A DNA stretch of 64,000 nucleotides from NCBI RefSeq assembly GCF_002139935.1, contig NZ_CP015578.1, forward strand, positions 372,001 through 436,000. Reading direction: 5' to 3'. Each line of letters opens with the position of its first letter. Position 1 is the stretch's first letter. Both the position numbers and the translations under genes were made by a program. The DNA is from Campylobacter lanienae NCTC 13004 (GTDB lineage Bacteria > Campylobacterota > Campylobacteria > Campylobacterales > Campylobacteraceae). Shown one piece after another: positions 28,566-38,190 of this stretch. Below the pieces are notes generated by a model, which was given only the letters and a program-made list of their open reading frames with translations, was not told the DNA's origin and did not search any database.

Positions 28566-29378
28566 ATGCAATTTAAAAAAATCACTCTTGGCTTATCAGC
28601 TTTGATGCTAGGAAGTAGTCTATATGGCGCAGTTGATCTATCAAAAGAGGCAAATGAGTATAGATCTTATGTTATCGATCAAATAGACAAACTCTTAGAT
28701 AGCACTGAGCAATTTGTAGGATATCTAAAATCTGGCGATACTCAAAATGCCAAAAAACTCTATCCATTAGCTAGAATGTATTATGAGCGTTCAGAGCCGA
28801 TAGCAGAGAGTTTCGGGGAGCTTGATCCTAAGATAGATGCTCGTTTAGCTGATTTAGAAGAAGATGGCAAAAATGAGAGTGATTGGACTGGGTTTCATAA
28901 AATTGAGAAAATTTTATGGGTAGATAACACTACAAAAGGTAGCGAAGCAACAGCAGATAAGTTGCTAGCAGATATCAAAGAGCTAAGAGCTAAGGTGCCA
29001 ACTGTCAAAGTGGATGCAGAGTTAATGCTAACTGGCGCAGTGGATCTACTAAATGAGGTATCAACTAGCAAGATAACAGGCGAAGAAGATATCTTTTCTA
29101 AAACCGATCTTTATGATTTTAAAGCCAATATTCAAGGGGCACAGAAGATCTATGAAATTTTAAAATCTCATCTAGTAAAAAAAGATCCTAAATTAGCAAA
29201 GGATATCGAAGTTCAATTTGCTAATGTAAATAATCTATTAGAAAAACACAATAAAAGCAAAGATGGATATGAATACATAGGCTATGATAAATTATCAAAA
29301 TCTGATATAAAAGAGTTAGCAGAAGCGGTCAATAAACTAGGTGAGCCATTGTCAAAAATGGGTGTAATCTTAGATTAA
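28566..29378 (+). CDS. efeO: Iron uptake protein EfeO-like (imelysin/M75 domain)
   Basis: A 270-residue periplasmic protein with a signal peptide (about 1-21). A single M75/imelysin domain contains the GxHxxE metal motif in WTGFHKIEKILW (near residue 115). EfeO is thought to capture iron for the EfeU permease. This form lacks the N-terminal cupredoxin domain of E. coli EfeO, as do many EfeM-type proteins. It is the first of three genes (efeO-efeB-efeU), with AAAGGAG in front and a 9-nt gap to efeB. Confidence 0.87.
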   Translation: MQFKKITLGLSALMLGSSLYGAVDLSKEANEYRSYVIDQIDKLLDSTEQFVGYLKSGDTQNAKKLYPLARMYYERSEPIAESFGELDPKIDARLADLEEDGKNESDWTGFHKIEKILWVDNTTKGSEATADKLLADIKELRAKVPTVKVDAELMLTGAVDLLNEVSTSKITGEEDIFSKTDLYDFKANIQGAQKIYEILKSHLVKKDPKLAKDIEVQFANVNNLLEKHNKSKDGYEYIGYDKLSKSDIKELAEAVNKLGEPLSKMGVILD

Positions 29379-29387
29379 GGTCTTAAT

Positions 29388-30551
29388 ATGAATTTCAATC
29401 GCCGTAGTTTTATCGGGAGAACTTTAGCGCTTGGACTTGGAGCTAGCACGCTTAGTGCTAGTCAAGTCTTAAATCCACGCATCAAATCAGATGAAAATGA
29501 TATATATCCATTTTATGGAAAGCACCAACAAGGTATCGCTACTAATATTCAAAAGCATATATATTTTATGGTTTTGGATTTACATACTAACTCTATTGAA
29601 GAGATTAAAGAGATGTTTAAAATTTGGACTATCTATTCAGCGAAATTAACAGCTGGAGAGAATGTCAGCAAATATAGTAGCAATAAATTTATCCCTACTT
29701 TAGATACTGGAGAGGCTGATTCTTTAGGGAGTTATGGGCTTACTTTAACCTTTGGTGTGAGTGCGTCGTTTTTTGATAAGCTTGGCTTAGATAAGCTAAA
29801 GCCAAAAGAGCTTAAAGATCTGCCGCATTTTCCAAGGGATCAGATTAGGGCTGAGTTTAGTGGTGGAGATATATGCATACAAGCATGTAGCGATGATCCG
29901 CAAGTGGCCTTTCATGCGGTGCGTAATCTAGTGCGTGTAGCAAGACTTCAAGTTACTATGAAGTGGTCACAAATGGGCTTTAACTCATTTATGAATAGCG
30001 ACACCCCACGCAATCTTTTTGGCTTTAAAGATGGTACAATTAATCCTAAGGGCGATGAGCTTGATAAGGTAGTTTGGATAAAAGGTGGAGCATTTGATGG
30101 TGGGACCTATATGGCAGTAAGAAAGATACAAATGCACTTAGAGACTTGGGATAGGACTCATCTAAAAGGTCAAAATGATACCTTTGGTAGATTTAGAGAT
30201 AGCGGTGCGCCGTATGGTGGTAAGGCTGAATTTGATGAAGCTGATATAGGCTCAAATACTCCATTGCCAGCTGATTCTCATGTGTTTTTATCTAAAAGTG
30301 CAGATACTAAGATACTTAGGCGTTCATACTCTTATGCTAGTGGCGTAGAGCCTAAGACTAATCAGTTTGATGCGGGGCTTTTGTTTATCTCATTTCAAAA
30401 AACTCCAGAGCAGTTTATAAAGATACAAAATGCTTTAGGAAATGTAGATAGGATGAATGAGTATATCACGCATATAGGTTCAGGGCTTTTTATCTGTTTT
30501 GGTGGTGTGAGTGGCGATGGGGATTATCTTGGTAGATCGATTTTGGGGTAA
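29388..30551 (+). CDS. efeB: EfeB-type deferrochelatase, dye-decolorising peroxidase
   Basis: A 387-residue haem enzyme exported by Tat: the N-terminus NFNRRSFIGRTLALGLGAST is a twin-arginine signal. The DyP signature GxxDG is present as LFGFKDGTINP (near 215), with DSHVFLS and the distal Arg region RRSYSYASGVEP further on. EfeB family members act on haem or ferrous iron in the periplasm. Its place between efeO and the FTR1-type permease supports a role in iron acquisition. The length is slightly shorter than E. coli EfeB (~423). Confidence 0.9.
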   Translation: MNFNRRSFIGRTLALGLGASTLSASQVLNPRIKSDENDIYPFYGKHQQGIATNIQKHIYFMVLDLHTNSIEEIKEMFKIWTIYSAKLTAGENVSKYSSNKFIPTLDTGEADSLGSYGLTLTFGVSASFFDKLGLDKLKPKELKDLPHFPRDQIRAEFSGGDICIQACSDDPQVAFHAVRNLVRVARLQVTMKWSQMGFNSFMNSDTPRNLFGFKDGTINPKGDELDKVVWIKGGAFDGGTYMAVRKIQMHLETWDRTHLKGQNDTFGRFRDSGAPYGGKAEFDEADIGSNTPLPADSHVFLSKSADTKILRRSYSYASGVEPKTNQFDAGLLFISFQKTPEQFIKIQNALGNVDRMNEYITHIGSGLFICFGGVSGDGDYLGRSILG

Positions 30552-30560
30552 GGATTTTTG

Positions 30561-32231
30561 ATGTTTAGAGCTTGTTTTGTGATTTTATCTTTGCTTTTTA
30601 CTTTAAGCTTAGAGGCGAGTATGAGTCCATTTTTTATAGGGATTTCAGACGCTTTGAGTGCGGTTAAAAGTGGTGATAGCAAATTAGCAAAAGATATAAT
30701 GATTAAATTCGAAAAAGATTTCAACGCTCTTAATATCAACACAGCCTTATCAGATGATGTCAAACAGAGATTAAAAGATGTTTTAAATGAAGCTAATGTT
30801 GAGAATTTAGAGAGCTTATCTAGTGCGTTGATTGCCCTTGAAAAGGAGCAAAACCCCATAGATTATGAAGCCAAAAGAGTAAAATTCAAACAGAAGGTAA
30901 TGCCACTATATAAGCAACTAACAAAGGTTACTCAAGATAGAGATTTTGAGCAAATTCCAGCTATTTTTAAAAGATTTTATGATTCTTGGCAGAGAAATGA
31001 GCGAGTAGTGGGGGATTTAAGTCCTTGGCATTATGGCAAGATAGAGACTTCAATGGCACTATATAGGATGGCGATGGTAAGCGAGCCTAGAGATGCGGCC
31101 ACTATGGATATACAAATTGTAGAGATAGGGGAGTTTTTAGATGATTTTCTAGCTGGTAATACTAAACAGATAGAAGCTAATGGTGATACATTAGAGGAGC
31201 TTAAGAGAAATTTGGCCTTGCTTGAGAGTACAAAGGAGTTAATCGGTGTTGATAATGCTAAGGCAAAGGGTAATATTTTAAGCGTTATAACAAATTGGCC
31301 GCTTTTTGAAGGTGAGATTAGGACTAGAGATGCGAATTTGTATAATAGGATTGAGAGTTTATTGCCACAAATCGCAGCTGATATAGACTCTAAAAGCTCT
31401 ATAAATACGCTTAATAAACTGATAGATGATATAAATTCATTAGATTTTAATGCTAATTATAATGCTTATGATGTTGCTATCGTGCTTATTAGAGAAGGCG
31501 TTGAGGCTTTGCTTATAGTAATAGCGCTTTTGGCTGTTGTTAAAAGCGGTAGTTTAAAAAGAGCCAAGGCTCATATATTAGGCGGTGCTGGCGTTGGTAT
31601 CGTAGCTAGTATATTGGGTGCGGTGGCTTTGAGTTATCTATTTCCTTTAGCGACTGCTGGGACAAATAGAGAGATTTTAGAAGGTGTAGTCGGGATATTG
31701 GCTGTAGTTGTGATGATATTTGTAGTAGCTTGGCTACACTCCAAAAGCAGCCTTGCAGCGTGGAAGGCCTATATAGCTAAGCAGATTAATAGAGCTACTT
31801 CGAGTGGTAGTGTGTTTTGGTTTGGATTGTTATCATTTTTGGCTGTTTTTAGAGAGGGTGCTGAGACTATACTATTTTATGCTGGGATGTTGCCAAAGGT
31901 TGAAATGTCAAGCTTTATAAGCGGTATAGTTGGGGCTTTGGTGATTTTGGCTTTGATAGCTTATTTTATGAATTTCATTACTTCTAAAATTGCTATGCAT
32001 AATATTTTTAAGCTTATGAGCCTATTGCTTTATGCGCTTGGGTTTAAAATTTTAGGTATTAGCGTTCATACCTTACAACTTACAAATATAGTGCCAAATA
32101 GCATTATACCTAGCATTCCTAGCATTTCATTTATCGGATTTTACAACACATTTGAAGGGGTTATTATACAAATTAGCTATATATTATCTGTGATAATTTT
32201 GGCTTATCTAATGGGCAAAAAGGCCGTTTGA
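30561..32231 (+). CDS. efeU: EfeU/FTR1-type ferrous iron permease
   Basis: A 556-residue protein. After a signal-like start (about 1-20), a helical extracytoplasmic domain reaches to about 300. A seven-helix FTR1 permease then follows, with both iron-site motifs: IREGVEALLIVIAL (near 310) and FREGAETILFY (near 435). E. coli EfeU lacks the long N-terminal domain; similar fused forms occur in Campylobacter. The ATG at 30561, preceded by AAGGAT, fits better than the TTG one codon earlier. It ends in a strong bidirectional stem-loop. Confidence 0.9.
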   Translation: MFRACFVILSLLFTLSLEASMSPFFIGISDALSAVKSGDSKLAKDIMIKFEKDFNALNINTALSDDVKQRLKDVLNEANVENLESLSSALIALEKEQNPIDYEAKRVKFKQKVMPLYKQLTKVTQDRDFEQIPAIFKRFYDSWQRNERVVGDLSPWHYGKIETSMALYRMAMVSEPRDAATMDIQIVEIGEFLDDFLAGNTKQIEANGDTLEELKRNLALLESTKELIGVDNAKAKGNILSVITNWPLFEGEIRTRDANLYNRIESLLPQIAADIDSKSSINTLNKLIDDINSLDFNANYNAYDVAIVLIREGVEALLIVIALLAVVKSGSLKRAKAHILGGAGVGIVASILGAVALSYLFPLATAGTNREILEGVVGILAVVVMIFVVAWLHSKSSLAAWKAYIAKQINRATSSGSVFWFGLLSFLAVFREGAETILFYAGMLPKVEMSSFISGIVGALVILALIAYFMNFITSKIAMHNIFKLMSLLLYALGFKILGISVHTLQLTNIVPNSIIPSIPSISFIGFYNTFEGVIIQISYILSVIILAYLMGKKAV

Positions 32232-32232
32232 T

Positions 32233-32269
32233 AAATTTTACTGATAGCAAATTACTATCAGTAAAATTT
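32233..32269. terminator. Bidirectional terminator between efeU and pbp1A
   Basis: AAATTTTACTGATAG and CTATCAGTAAAATTT form a perfect 15-bp stem with a 7-nt loop. Runs of A and T at both bases supply U tails in both directions. It overlaps the pbp1A stop codon. Confidence 0.75.
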
Positions 32270-34208
32270 AAAATATTATCCCCTCTTTATCTTGTTTGTC
32301 TAAGATACTATTTTGCTCTTTTGGTAGTGGTGAAGTATTGGTATATAGGACATCTTCTCCATTATATAATTTACGATAAACTCCACTAGGCATATCAAAT
32401 TTTCTCTTTGTTTGTGGGTATTGTGCTATGTAGTTTTCCATAAATTTTCTAAATACAGGCGCAGCCGTCCTAGATCCGCCTTCTACATATCTCATTGGTG
32501 TGTTATTGTCATTTCCATACCAGACTAGGACTTGAATTTCAGGAGCAAATCCACAAAACCACGCATCCACGCTATCATTTGTGGTACCTGTTTTGCCACC
32601 TAATTCTATGCCATCTATTTTAGCAGAGCGACCGGTACCGTTATCGACAACATTTTGAAGCATTTTAACCATCAAATAAGCCTGTTCAGGCTTGATAACC
32701 TCACTACTTTTAGGCTCAAATTTAAATATTTCGCCATTTTTATTCTCTACAGAGTTAATTAATCTAGTCTCATGTCTAATCCCAAGTCCAGGAAATATAG
32801 AGTATTGCTCGCTATAATCCATAAGGCTCACACCGAAGCTACCAAGTGCGATTGATAGGTTATTTGGTATATTTTTAAATCCAAATTCGCTTAAATTTGT
32901 TTGGACTACATCTAATCCAAGTAAATTTAAAAGATTTATCGTAGCTAGATTTCTTGATTGTTTTAAGGCGTCATTTAGCGTGATTAGCCCTTTGAAATTT
33001 CCGCTGAAATTCTTTGGTTTCCAGTCTTTATCATCTGGATTATCTTTATTTACACCTTCATAAATTCTAGATATATCAGCAACCTTAGTTTGAGGCGAAA
33101 GCCCTTGATTTAGGGCGATTTGATAGATAAAGGGCTTGAAGCTAGAGCCTGGTTGTCTATAGCTTTGCGTAGCACGGTTAAAATTGCTCTTAGCATAATC
33201 CACGCCACCAACCAAAGCTAGTATCTCGCCATTTGTAGGATTAGTAACTATCATCGCACCATTTAAGATTGTGGTATTGGCGTCTTTATTTCGTTTTAAA
33301 ATTTCATTATAGCCAAATTTTAACGCCTCTCTAGCTATATCTTGGACTTTTAAATCAGCATTTAAAGTGATTTTATAGCCACCATATTTGATATCTTTAT
33401 ATAGCGGAGTTAGCTGTTTTATGGTCTCATCTACTAGATATGGGGCTTTGTTTTGTGTTAGAGTTTGTTCGTAAATTATTGGCCTTTCTTTGATGGCGTT
33501 TTGATACTCATTGGCTGTGATCCAACCTATATTATACATTCTTGAAATAACGCTATTTGCTCTAGATAGTGATAGATCTAAATGCCTAGTTGGATCATAG
33601 CTACTAGGAGCCTTTGGCAAGCCAACTAATATAGCTATCTCTTTTATACTTAGCTCATTTAAATTCTTTTTAAAATACCCAAGAGCAGCTGTTTTGATAC
33701 CATAATAACCATGGCCGAAATATACTTGATTTAGGTATCTTTCTATTATTTGTTCTTTTGTGAGTTTTTGCTCAACTTCATAAGATATGATTATCTCTTT
33801 GAGTTTTCTAGTGAATTTCTTCTCTCTTGTTAGGAGCATGTTTTTGACTAATTGTTGTGTTAGAGTTGATGCGCCCTCGACTAAGGACATAGCTTGAATA
33901 TCCTTAATCGCCGCTCTAAAAATCGCTTCATAATTTATCCCATCATGCTCGAAAAAGGCCGTATCTTCAATAGCGATAAGCGCTTCAATAATGCGTGGCG
34001 GAATCTCATTAAATTTAGCATATTGCCTATTTTCTTCATCGAAAATATACGCCACCAAATCGCCATTTCTGTCATATATATGCGTTGTTAATTTTGGGTT
34101 GTAATCTACAATTTTGGATATATCAATCTTGATTTGAGAGTAAAAATATATCACACCCCCAACACAAGCTAAAATTATTATTATCAAAAAATTAAAAATA
34201 TATTTCAT
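32268..34208 (-). CDS. Class A penicillin-binding protein 1A
   Basis: A 646-residue bifunctional peptidoglycan synthase. TM near 1-22; GT51 glycosyltransferase with EDTAFFEHDGINYEAIFRA (catalytic Glu near 78), GASTLTQQLVKN and YLNQVYFGHGYYG. The transpeptidase has SFKPF (SxxK near 356), SRN and the KTGTTND box near 545. It polymerises and cross-links glycan strands. It ends the operon alaS-membrane protein-maf-pbp, with a 4-nt overlap to maf. The order alaS, maf, pbpA is recalled from Campylobacter jejuni. Confidence 0.95.
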   Translation of the reverse strand: MKYIFNFLIIIILACVGGVIYFYSQIKIDISKIVDYNPKLTTHIYDRNGDLVAYIFDEENRQYAKFNEIPPRIIEALIAIEDTAFFEHDGINYEAIFRAAIKDIQAMSLVEGASTLTQQLVKNMLLTREKKFTRKLKEIIISYEVEQKLTKEQIIERYLNQVYFGHGYYGIKTAALGYFKKNLNELSIKEIAILVGLPKAPSSYDPTRHLDLSLSRANSVISRMYNIGWITANEYQNAIKERPIIYEQTLTQNKAPYLVDETIKQLTPLYKDIKYGGYKITLNADLKVQDIAREALKFGYNEILKRNKDANTTILNGAMIVTNPTNGEILALVGGVDYAKSNFNRATQSYRQPGSSFKPFIYQIALNQGLSPQTKVADISRIYEGVNKDNPDDKDWKPKNFSGNFKGLITLNDALKQSRNLATINLLNLLGLDVVQTNLSEFGFKNIPNNLSIALGSFGVSLMDYSEQYSIFPGLGIRHETRLINSVENKNGEIFKFEPKSSEVIKPEQAYLMVKMLQNVVDNGTGRSAKIDGIELGGKTGTTNDSVDAWFCGFAPEIQVLVWYGNDNNTPMRYVEGGSRTAAPVFRKFMENYIAQYPQTKRKFDMPSGVYRKLYNGEDVLYTNTSPLPKEQNSILDKQDKEGIIF

Positions 34209-34750
34209 AAAAACGCCTTTAAGCTTATAATATCTAGTCCCATAGCTGTAGGTTTGTTGCCTTTTTGGTATTTTATATATTTTTTATTAAATCCTTCTAT
34301 CATCATAGCACCAGCCTTATCTCGCCATAAATTGCTTGCTATATAACGCTCTAAATCATCTTCATCAAATTTAGAAAATTTATAACTTGCCACACTAAGC
34401 ATATCGATGCTTATTTTTTGGCTGATAAATTTCATCGCTGTATAGACGCTAGTTAGATTATCACTTTGAAGGTTTAGCATATATCTAGCCTCCATTTCAT
34501 CTTTTGCCTTGCCTAAAATCACCCCTTGAGATACCACGCTACTATCAGCAAATAGCACTCTATCATAGCGATTTTTAAATTTATCAAAAAACTGCTTGGC
34601 TTTGTTATTTGTGATGCTTGTGGCGTATTTTGCTGGTGGCAAATTTATATCTAAGCTCTCATCATACTCCATACAAACTTGGATAAACTCCACTCCATGC
34701 TCTTTTAAGATCAATGCCCTACTAGCCGAGCTAGAAGCCAAAACTATCAT
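34205..34750 (-). CDS. maf: Maf-family nucleotide pyrophosphatase
   Basis: A 181-residue Maf/YceF protein. These hydrolyse non-canonical or pyrimidine nucleoside triphosphates and have been linked to septum control. The family opening is present as LASSSASRALILKEHGVEF, then the KAKQFF-like segment and LFADSSVV, where most Maf proteins have ADTVV. Its start and stop overlap the neighbours by 4 nt each. Confidence 0.88.
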   Translation of the reverse strand: MIVLASSSASRALILKEHGVEFIQVCMEYDESLDINLPPAKYATSITNNKAKQFFDKFKNRYDRVLFADSSVVSQGVILGKAKDEMEARYMLNLQSDNLTSVYTAMKFISQKISIDMLSVASYKFSKFDEDDLERYIASNLWRDKAGAMMIEGFNKKYIKYQKGNKPTAMGLDIISLKAFL

Positions 34751-35244
34751 AAAAATCCTCTAAAAGTAACACCAAGGTATATATTGATAAATGATAAAAC
34801 CACATTTAATGGTGTAAAATAGTAGATTATGAGAACTAAATTTTCATGGCTCATTAGCATATCATCTTTTATAAATGCCCCTCTGGCTTGGTGATATTTA
34901 TACCAAATATAGGCTAGATTGGCGCAGATGAAGGCTAATATAGCGATTTTGGTTTTGACGATGGCTTCAACCATCGGATCGCCTATTGGAAAGTAATCCC
35001 CATAAGACATATATAACCCACTCAAAAGCAAAAATCCCACCATAGCCAAAGCGCTAAATAAAAATTTGTTAAATTCTTTTAAAATTAGCTTATATCGATG
35101 GGGATTTTGCTCAATATCTCTAAAGCAGTAGTAGCCGCAGATTATAACCGAAATCTCCAAAGCTATAAAAAGAGCCGAACAGCCAATATGAGTAAATGGA
35201 ACTATCTGATCAAGCCTAGCAAATGCGCTATTTAAACTACTCAA
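34747..35244 (-). CDS. Four-helix membrane protein of unknown function
   Basis: A 165-residue inner-membrane protein with about four helices (near 17-37, 52-74, 88-108 and 132-155). His in [12 protein letters not shown] and the overall layout recall small CopD/DUF2214-like proteins, but I do not recognise the family with confidence. It is translationally coupled between alaS and maf (4-nt overlaps both sides), so it is expressed with them even if function differs. Confidence 0.6.
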   Translation of the reverse strand: MSSLNSAFARLDQIVPFTHIGCSALFIALEISVIICGYYCFRDIEQNPHRYKLILKEFNKFLFSALAMVGFLLLSGLYMSYGDYFPIGDPMVEAIVKTKIAILAFICANLAYIWYKYHQARGAFIKDDMLMSHENLVLIIYYFTPLNVVLSFINIYLGVTFRGFL

Positions 35245-37775
35245 AGTTTGCTCTTTATGATATTTGTCGCTTCGTTTAGTGCGTTTGGAATTTTATCTAT
35301 ATCCTTACCGCCAGCAGTGGCAAAATCATCTCTACCACCGCCACCGCCACCAACTATAGGGGCTATAGCTTTTACTAGCTCACCAGCTTTGATATTACAA
35401 TTTTTAGATCCAGCGCCTAGGCTGACTTTGCCATCTTTTTTACTAGCTAAAAATACTACTACACTATCAAATTTATTTTTTATCTCATCTATTTTAGCTT
35501 TTATATCGCCGTTAAATTCGCCAATTACTACACTTACATTATTTATAATAGTTGGGCTTAGCTCTACTGATGAGTTGGCGTTTTTAATCTCGTTTTGTAG
35601 GGATTTTATCTCATCTTTTAGTTTGGTTATAGCGTTGATTGGATTGGCACCTTTTAGGGCTATTTTGATCTCTTCAAGCTCACTTCTTAGCTCATTTGCG
35701 TAGTTTAATGCCGCCCTAGAACAAACTGCTTCTATACGCCTTACTCCAGCACTTACGCCACTTTCACGGATGATAAAAAAGCTCCCTATCTCATTCAAAT
35801 TCTCTACATGAGTACCACCGCAAAGCTCCTTAGAACATCCCAAGGTTAGCACCCTGACTTGATCGCCATATTTCTCGCCAAAAAGAGCTATAGCGCCACT
35901 ATTTTTAGCAGATTCTATATCCATAATATCAATTTTAGCCTTAGCACCGATTGTGATCTGATCATTTACAAATTTCTCAATTTTATCTAATTCATCTTTA
36001 GAGATAGGCTTTGGATGAGTAAAGTCAAATCTAAGCTTATCAGCCTCAACGCTACTTCCAGCTTGAGATATATGAGACCCAAGTATAGTTCTAAGTGCTG
36101 CGTGGAGCAAATGAGTAGCTGAGTGATGACGGCGAATTTCTAATCTATTTAGGCTAACTTCACAAGGCAAGATATCACCTATTTTTATGCTGTTTTTTGC
36201 CTCTATTGTGCTTAGATTTAATCCAAAATATTTTTTGGTATCAAGAATTTTATTGCCCCCTAAAAGCCCAGTATCACCGCACTGACCACCACTTTGAGCA
36301 TAAAATGGAGTAGAGTCTAGCATAACATATCCAATCTCGCCGTTTTTTAGCTCATTTACTCTTTTAAATTCGCTATTTAAAAGGGCTAAAACCTTGCTAC
36401 TACTTTTTAGATTATCATATCCGATAAACTCATTCTCACCAAACTCTTCAAGCAAGGCTTTAAAATCCCCACTCTCTTTTATAGCATCCCCGCTACCTTT
36501 CCAACTAGCTTTGGCCCTTGCTTTTTGCTCACTCATCAATTCATCAAATTTAGCCTCATCTACGCTAAGCCCCTTTTCTCTTAACATATCAGCTGTTAAA
36601 TCTAGTGGAAATCCATAAGTATCATATAATTTAAAGGCTACTTCGCCGCTAAATATATCTTTGGTTTTTTTCAGCTCTTCATTAAATAGATCTAGCCCAG
36701 CTGAAATAGTGGCTAAAAATCTCTCTTCTTCAATCTTAATAAGCTCTTTGACATACTCTTTTTGCTCTTTTAAATACTCATAATGTTCGCCCATTAGCTC
36801 TACTACTTTATCTACTAATTTATACATAAAAGGCTCTTTTATCCCTAGCAAATATCCGTGGCGAACGGCTCTTCTTAATATTCTTCTTAGGACATATCCA
36901 CGGCCTTCTTTATCGAAATTTACCCCTTGAGCTAGCAAAAATGTAGTTGATCGAATATGATCGCTTATAACTCTAAAGCTAGCCCCACTCTCATACTCAT
37001 ATTTCAAATTCGCAATTCTTGCTACTTCATTAATCAAAGGCATAAAAAGTGAGCTATCATAATTGCTAAATTTACCCTCTTTTATAGCAGTTACTCTCTC
37101 TAGCCCCATCCCAGTATCAATTGAAGGCTTTGGAAGTGGGCTCATACTTCCATCACTGCTTCTTTCAAACTGCATAAATACAAGATTCCAAATCTCTAAA
37201 AATCTATCGCCATCACCGCCCATATAGTCTTCATCGCTGTTAAAATGCTCGCTTCCTTGATCATAAAATATCTCACTACAAGGCCCACAAGGTCCAGTAT
37301 CGCCCATAGCCCAGAAGTTATCTTTATCACCAAATTTATAAATTCTATCTTTATCTATATGTTTTTGCCAAATTTCATATGCTTCATCATCATTTTCATG
37401 GACTGTTACATATAATCTATCTTTTGGTAGTTTTAAAATTTCAGTTACAAACTCCCATGCGTAAGCTATGGCCTCTTTTTTAAAATACTCGCCAAAGCTG
37501 AAATTTCCTAGCATTTCAAAAAATGTATGATGCCTAGCAGTATAACCGACATTATCTAAGTCATTGTGCTTGCCACCGGCTCTAATGCAGGTTTGACAGC
37601 TAGTGCGAATCGGTGGAGTAGGGCGAGGCACATCGCCTGTAAAAATGCTTTTAAAAGGCACCATCCCTGCATTTGTAAATAGCAGCGTAGCATCATCAGG
37701 GACTAGTGGTGCTGATGGTATTATCTCATGGCCTTTGCTTTTAAAAAATTCTAAATACTCTTTTCTGATATCCAT
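35241..37775 (-). CDS. alaS: Alanyl-tRNA synthetase
   Basis: An 844-residue class II synthetase. The aminoacylation domain starts with [20 protein letters not shown] and [10 protein letters not shown]. The editing domain has the zinc motifs [15 protein letters not shown] and [18 protein letters not shown]. The C-terminal DHHA1 domain ends with [19 protein letters not shown]. Length is in the usual range (about 840-880). It is the first gene of the four-gene minus-strand operon. Confidence 0.97.
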   Translation of the reverse strand: MDIRKEYLEFFKSKGHEIIPSAPLVPDDATLLFTNAGMVPFKSIFTGDVPRPTPPIRTSCQTCIRAGGKHNDLDNVGYTARHHTFFEMLGNFSFGEYFKKEAIAYAWEFVTEILKLPKDRLYVTVHENDDEAYEIWQKHIDKDRIYKFGDKDNFWAMGDTGPCGPCSEIFYDQGSEHFNSDEDYMGGDGDRFLEIWNLVFMQFERSSDGSMSPLPKPSIDTGMGLERVTAIKEGKFSNYDSSLFMPLINEVARIANLKYEYESGASFRVISDHIRSTTFLLAQGVNFDKEGRGYVLRRILRRAVRHGYLLGIKEPFMYKLVDKVVELMGEHYEYLKEQKEYVKELIKIEEERFLATISAGLDLFNEELKKTKDIFSGEVAFKLYDTYGFPLDLTADMLREKGLSVDEAKFDELMSEQKARAKASWKGSGDAIKESGDFKALLEEFGENEFIGYDNLKSSSKVLALLNSEFKRVNELKNGEIGYVMLDSTPFYAQSGGQCGDTGLLGGNKILDTKKYFGLNLSTIEAKNSIKIGDILPCEVSLNRLEIRRHHSATHLLHAALRTILGSHISQAGSSVEADKLRFDFTHPKPISKDELDKIEKFVNDQITIGAKAKIDIMDIESAKNSGAIALFGEKYGDQVRVLTLGCSKELCGGTHVENLNEIGSFFIIRESGVSAGVRRIEAVCSRAALNYANELRSELEEIKIALKGANPINAITKLKDEIKSLQNEIKNANSSVELSPTIINNVSVVIGEFNGDIKAKIDEIKNKFDSVVVFLASKKDGKVSLGAGSKNCNIKAGELVKAIAPIVGGGGGGRDDFATAGGKDIDKIPNALNEATNIIKSKL

Positions 37776-37936
37776 ATTGATTTCCTAAATTTAAAAAATG
37801 GCTAGATTGTATCATAAAATTACTAAATTTATTAAATCATAATTAAATTTTGTGTTAAAATTTTAATTATAAATGTTATGAAATTTAAGCATTAAATAGC
37901 TATAATTTTTAGCTAAATCAAATCAAGGAAACATAA

Positions 37937-38146
37937 ATGGCAAAAGATTCTAACGGCACAGAGTTAAACGCTGGAGATAGCGTTAGTGTGATTAAGGATT
38001 TAAAGGTCAAAGGTGCTAGTAGCACGATTAAGCGTGGCACAACGATTAAAAATATCAAGCTTACAAGCAAAGATAATGAGGTTGAGTGTAAGATAAATGG
38101 CGTTGGAGTTGTGGTATTAAAGTGTGAATTTTTGAAAAAAATCTAA
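37937..38146 (+). CDS. YjdM/PhnA C-terminal-domain protein, zinc ribbon absent
   Basis: A 69-residue protein that matches only the C-terminal SH3-like domain of the PhnA/YjdM family (DSNGTELNAGDSVSVIKDLK then KGASSTIKRGTTIKNIKL). The N-terminal zinc ribbon (CxxC...CxxC) of E. coli YjdM, about 110 residues, is missing; there is no upstream frame carrying it. Despite the old name, the family has no proven role in phosphonate use. AAGGAAACATAA precedes the ATG. Confidence 0.85.
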   Translation: MAKDSNGTELNAGDSVSVIKDLKVKGASSTIKRGTTIKNIKLTSKDNEVECKINGVGVVVLKCEFLKKI

Positions 38147-38190
38147 ATTAAGAAAAGGCTTAGGCTTTTTCTTTTTATATGGAGATTGCG

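Noticed and set aside
35248-35703. 151-codon plus-strand frame antisense to alaS
   Set aside because: The product is a low-complexity Ser/Leu/Pro string typical of the reverse of a Lys/Glu/Asp-rich gene; alaS is clear on the other strand.
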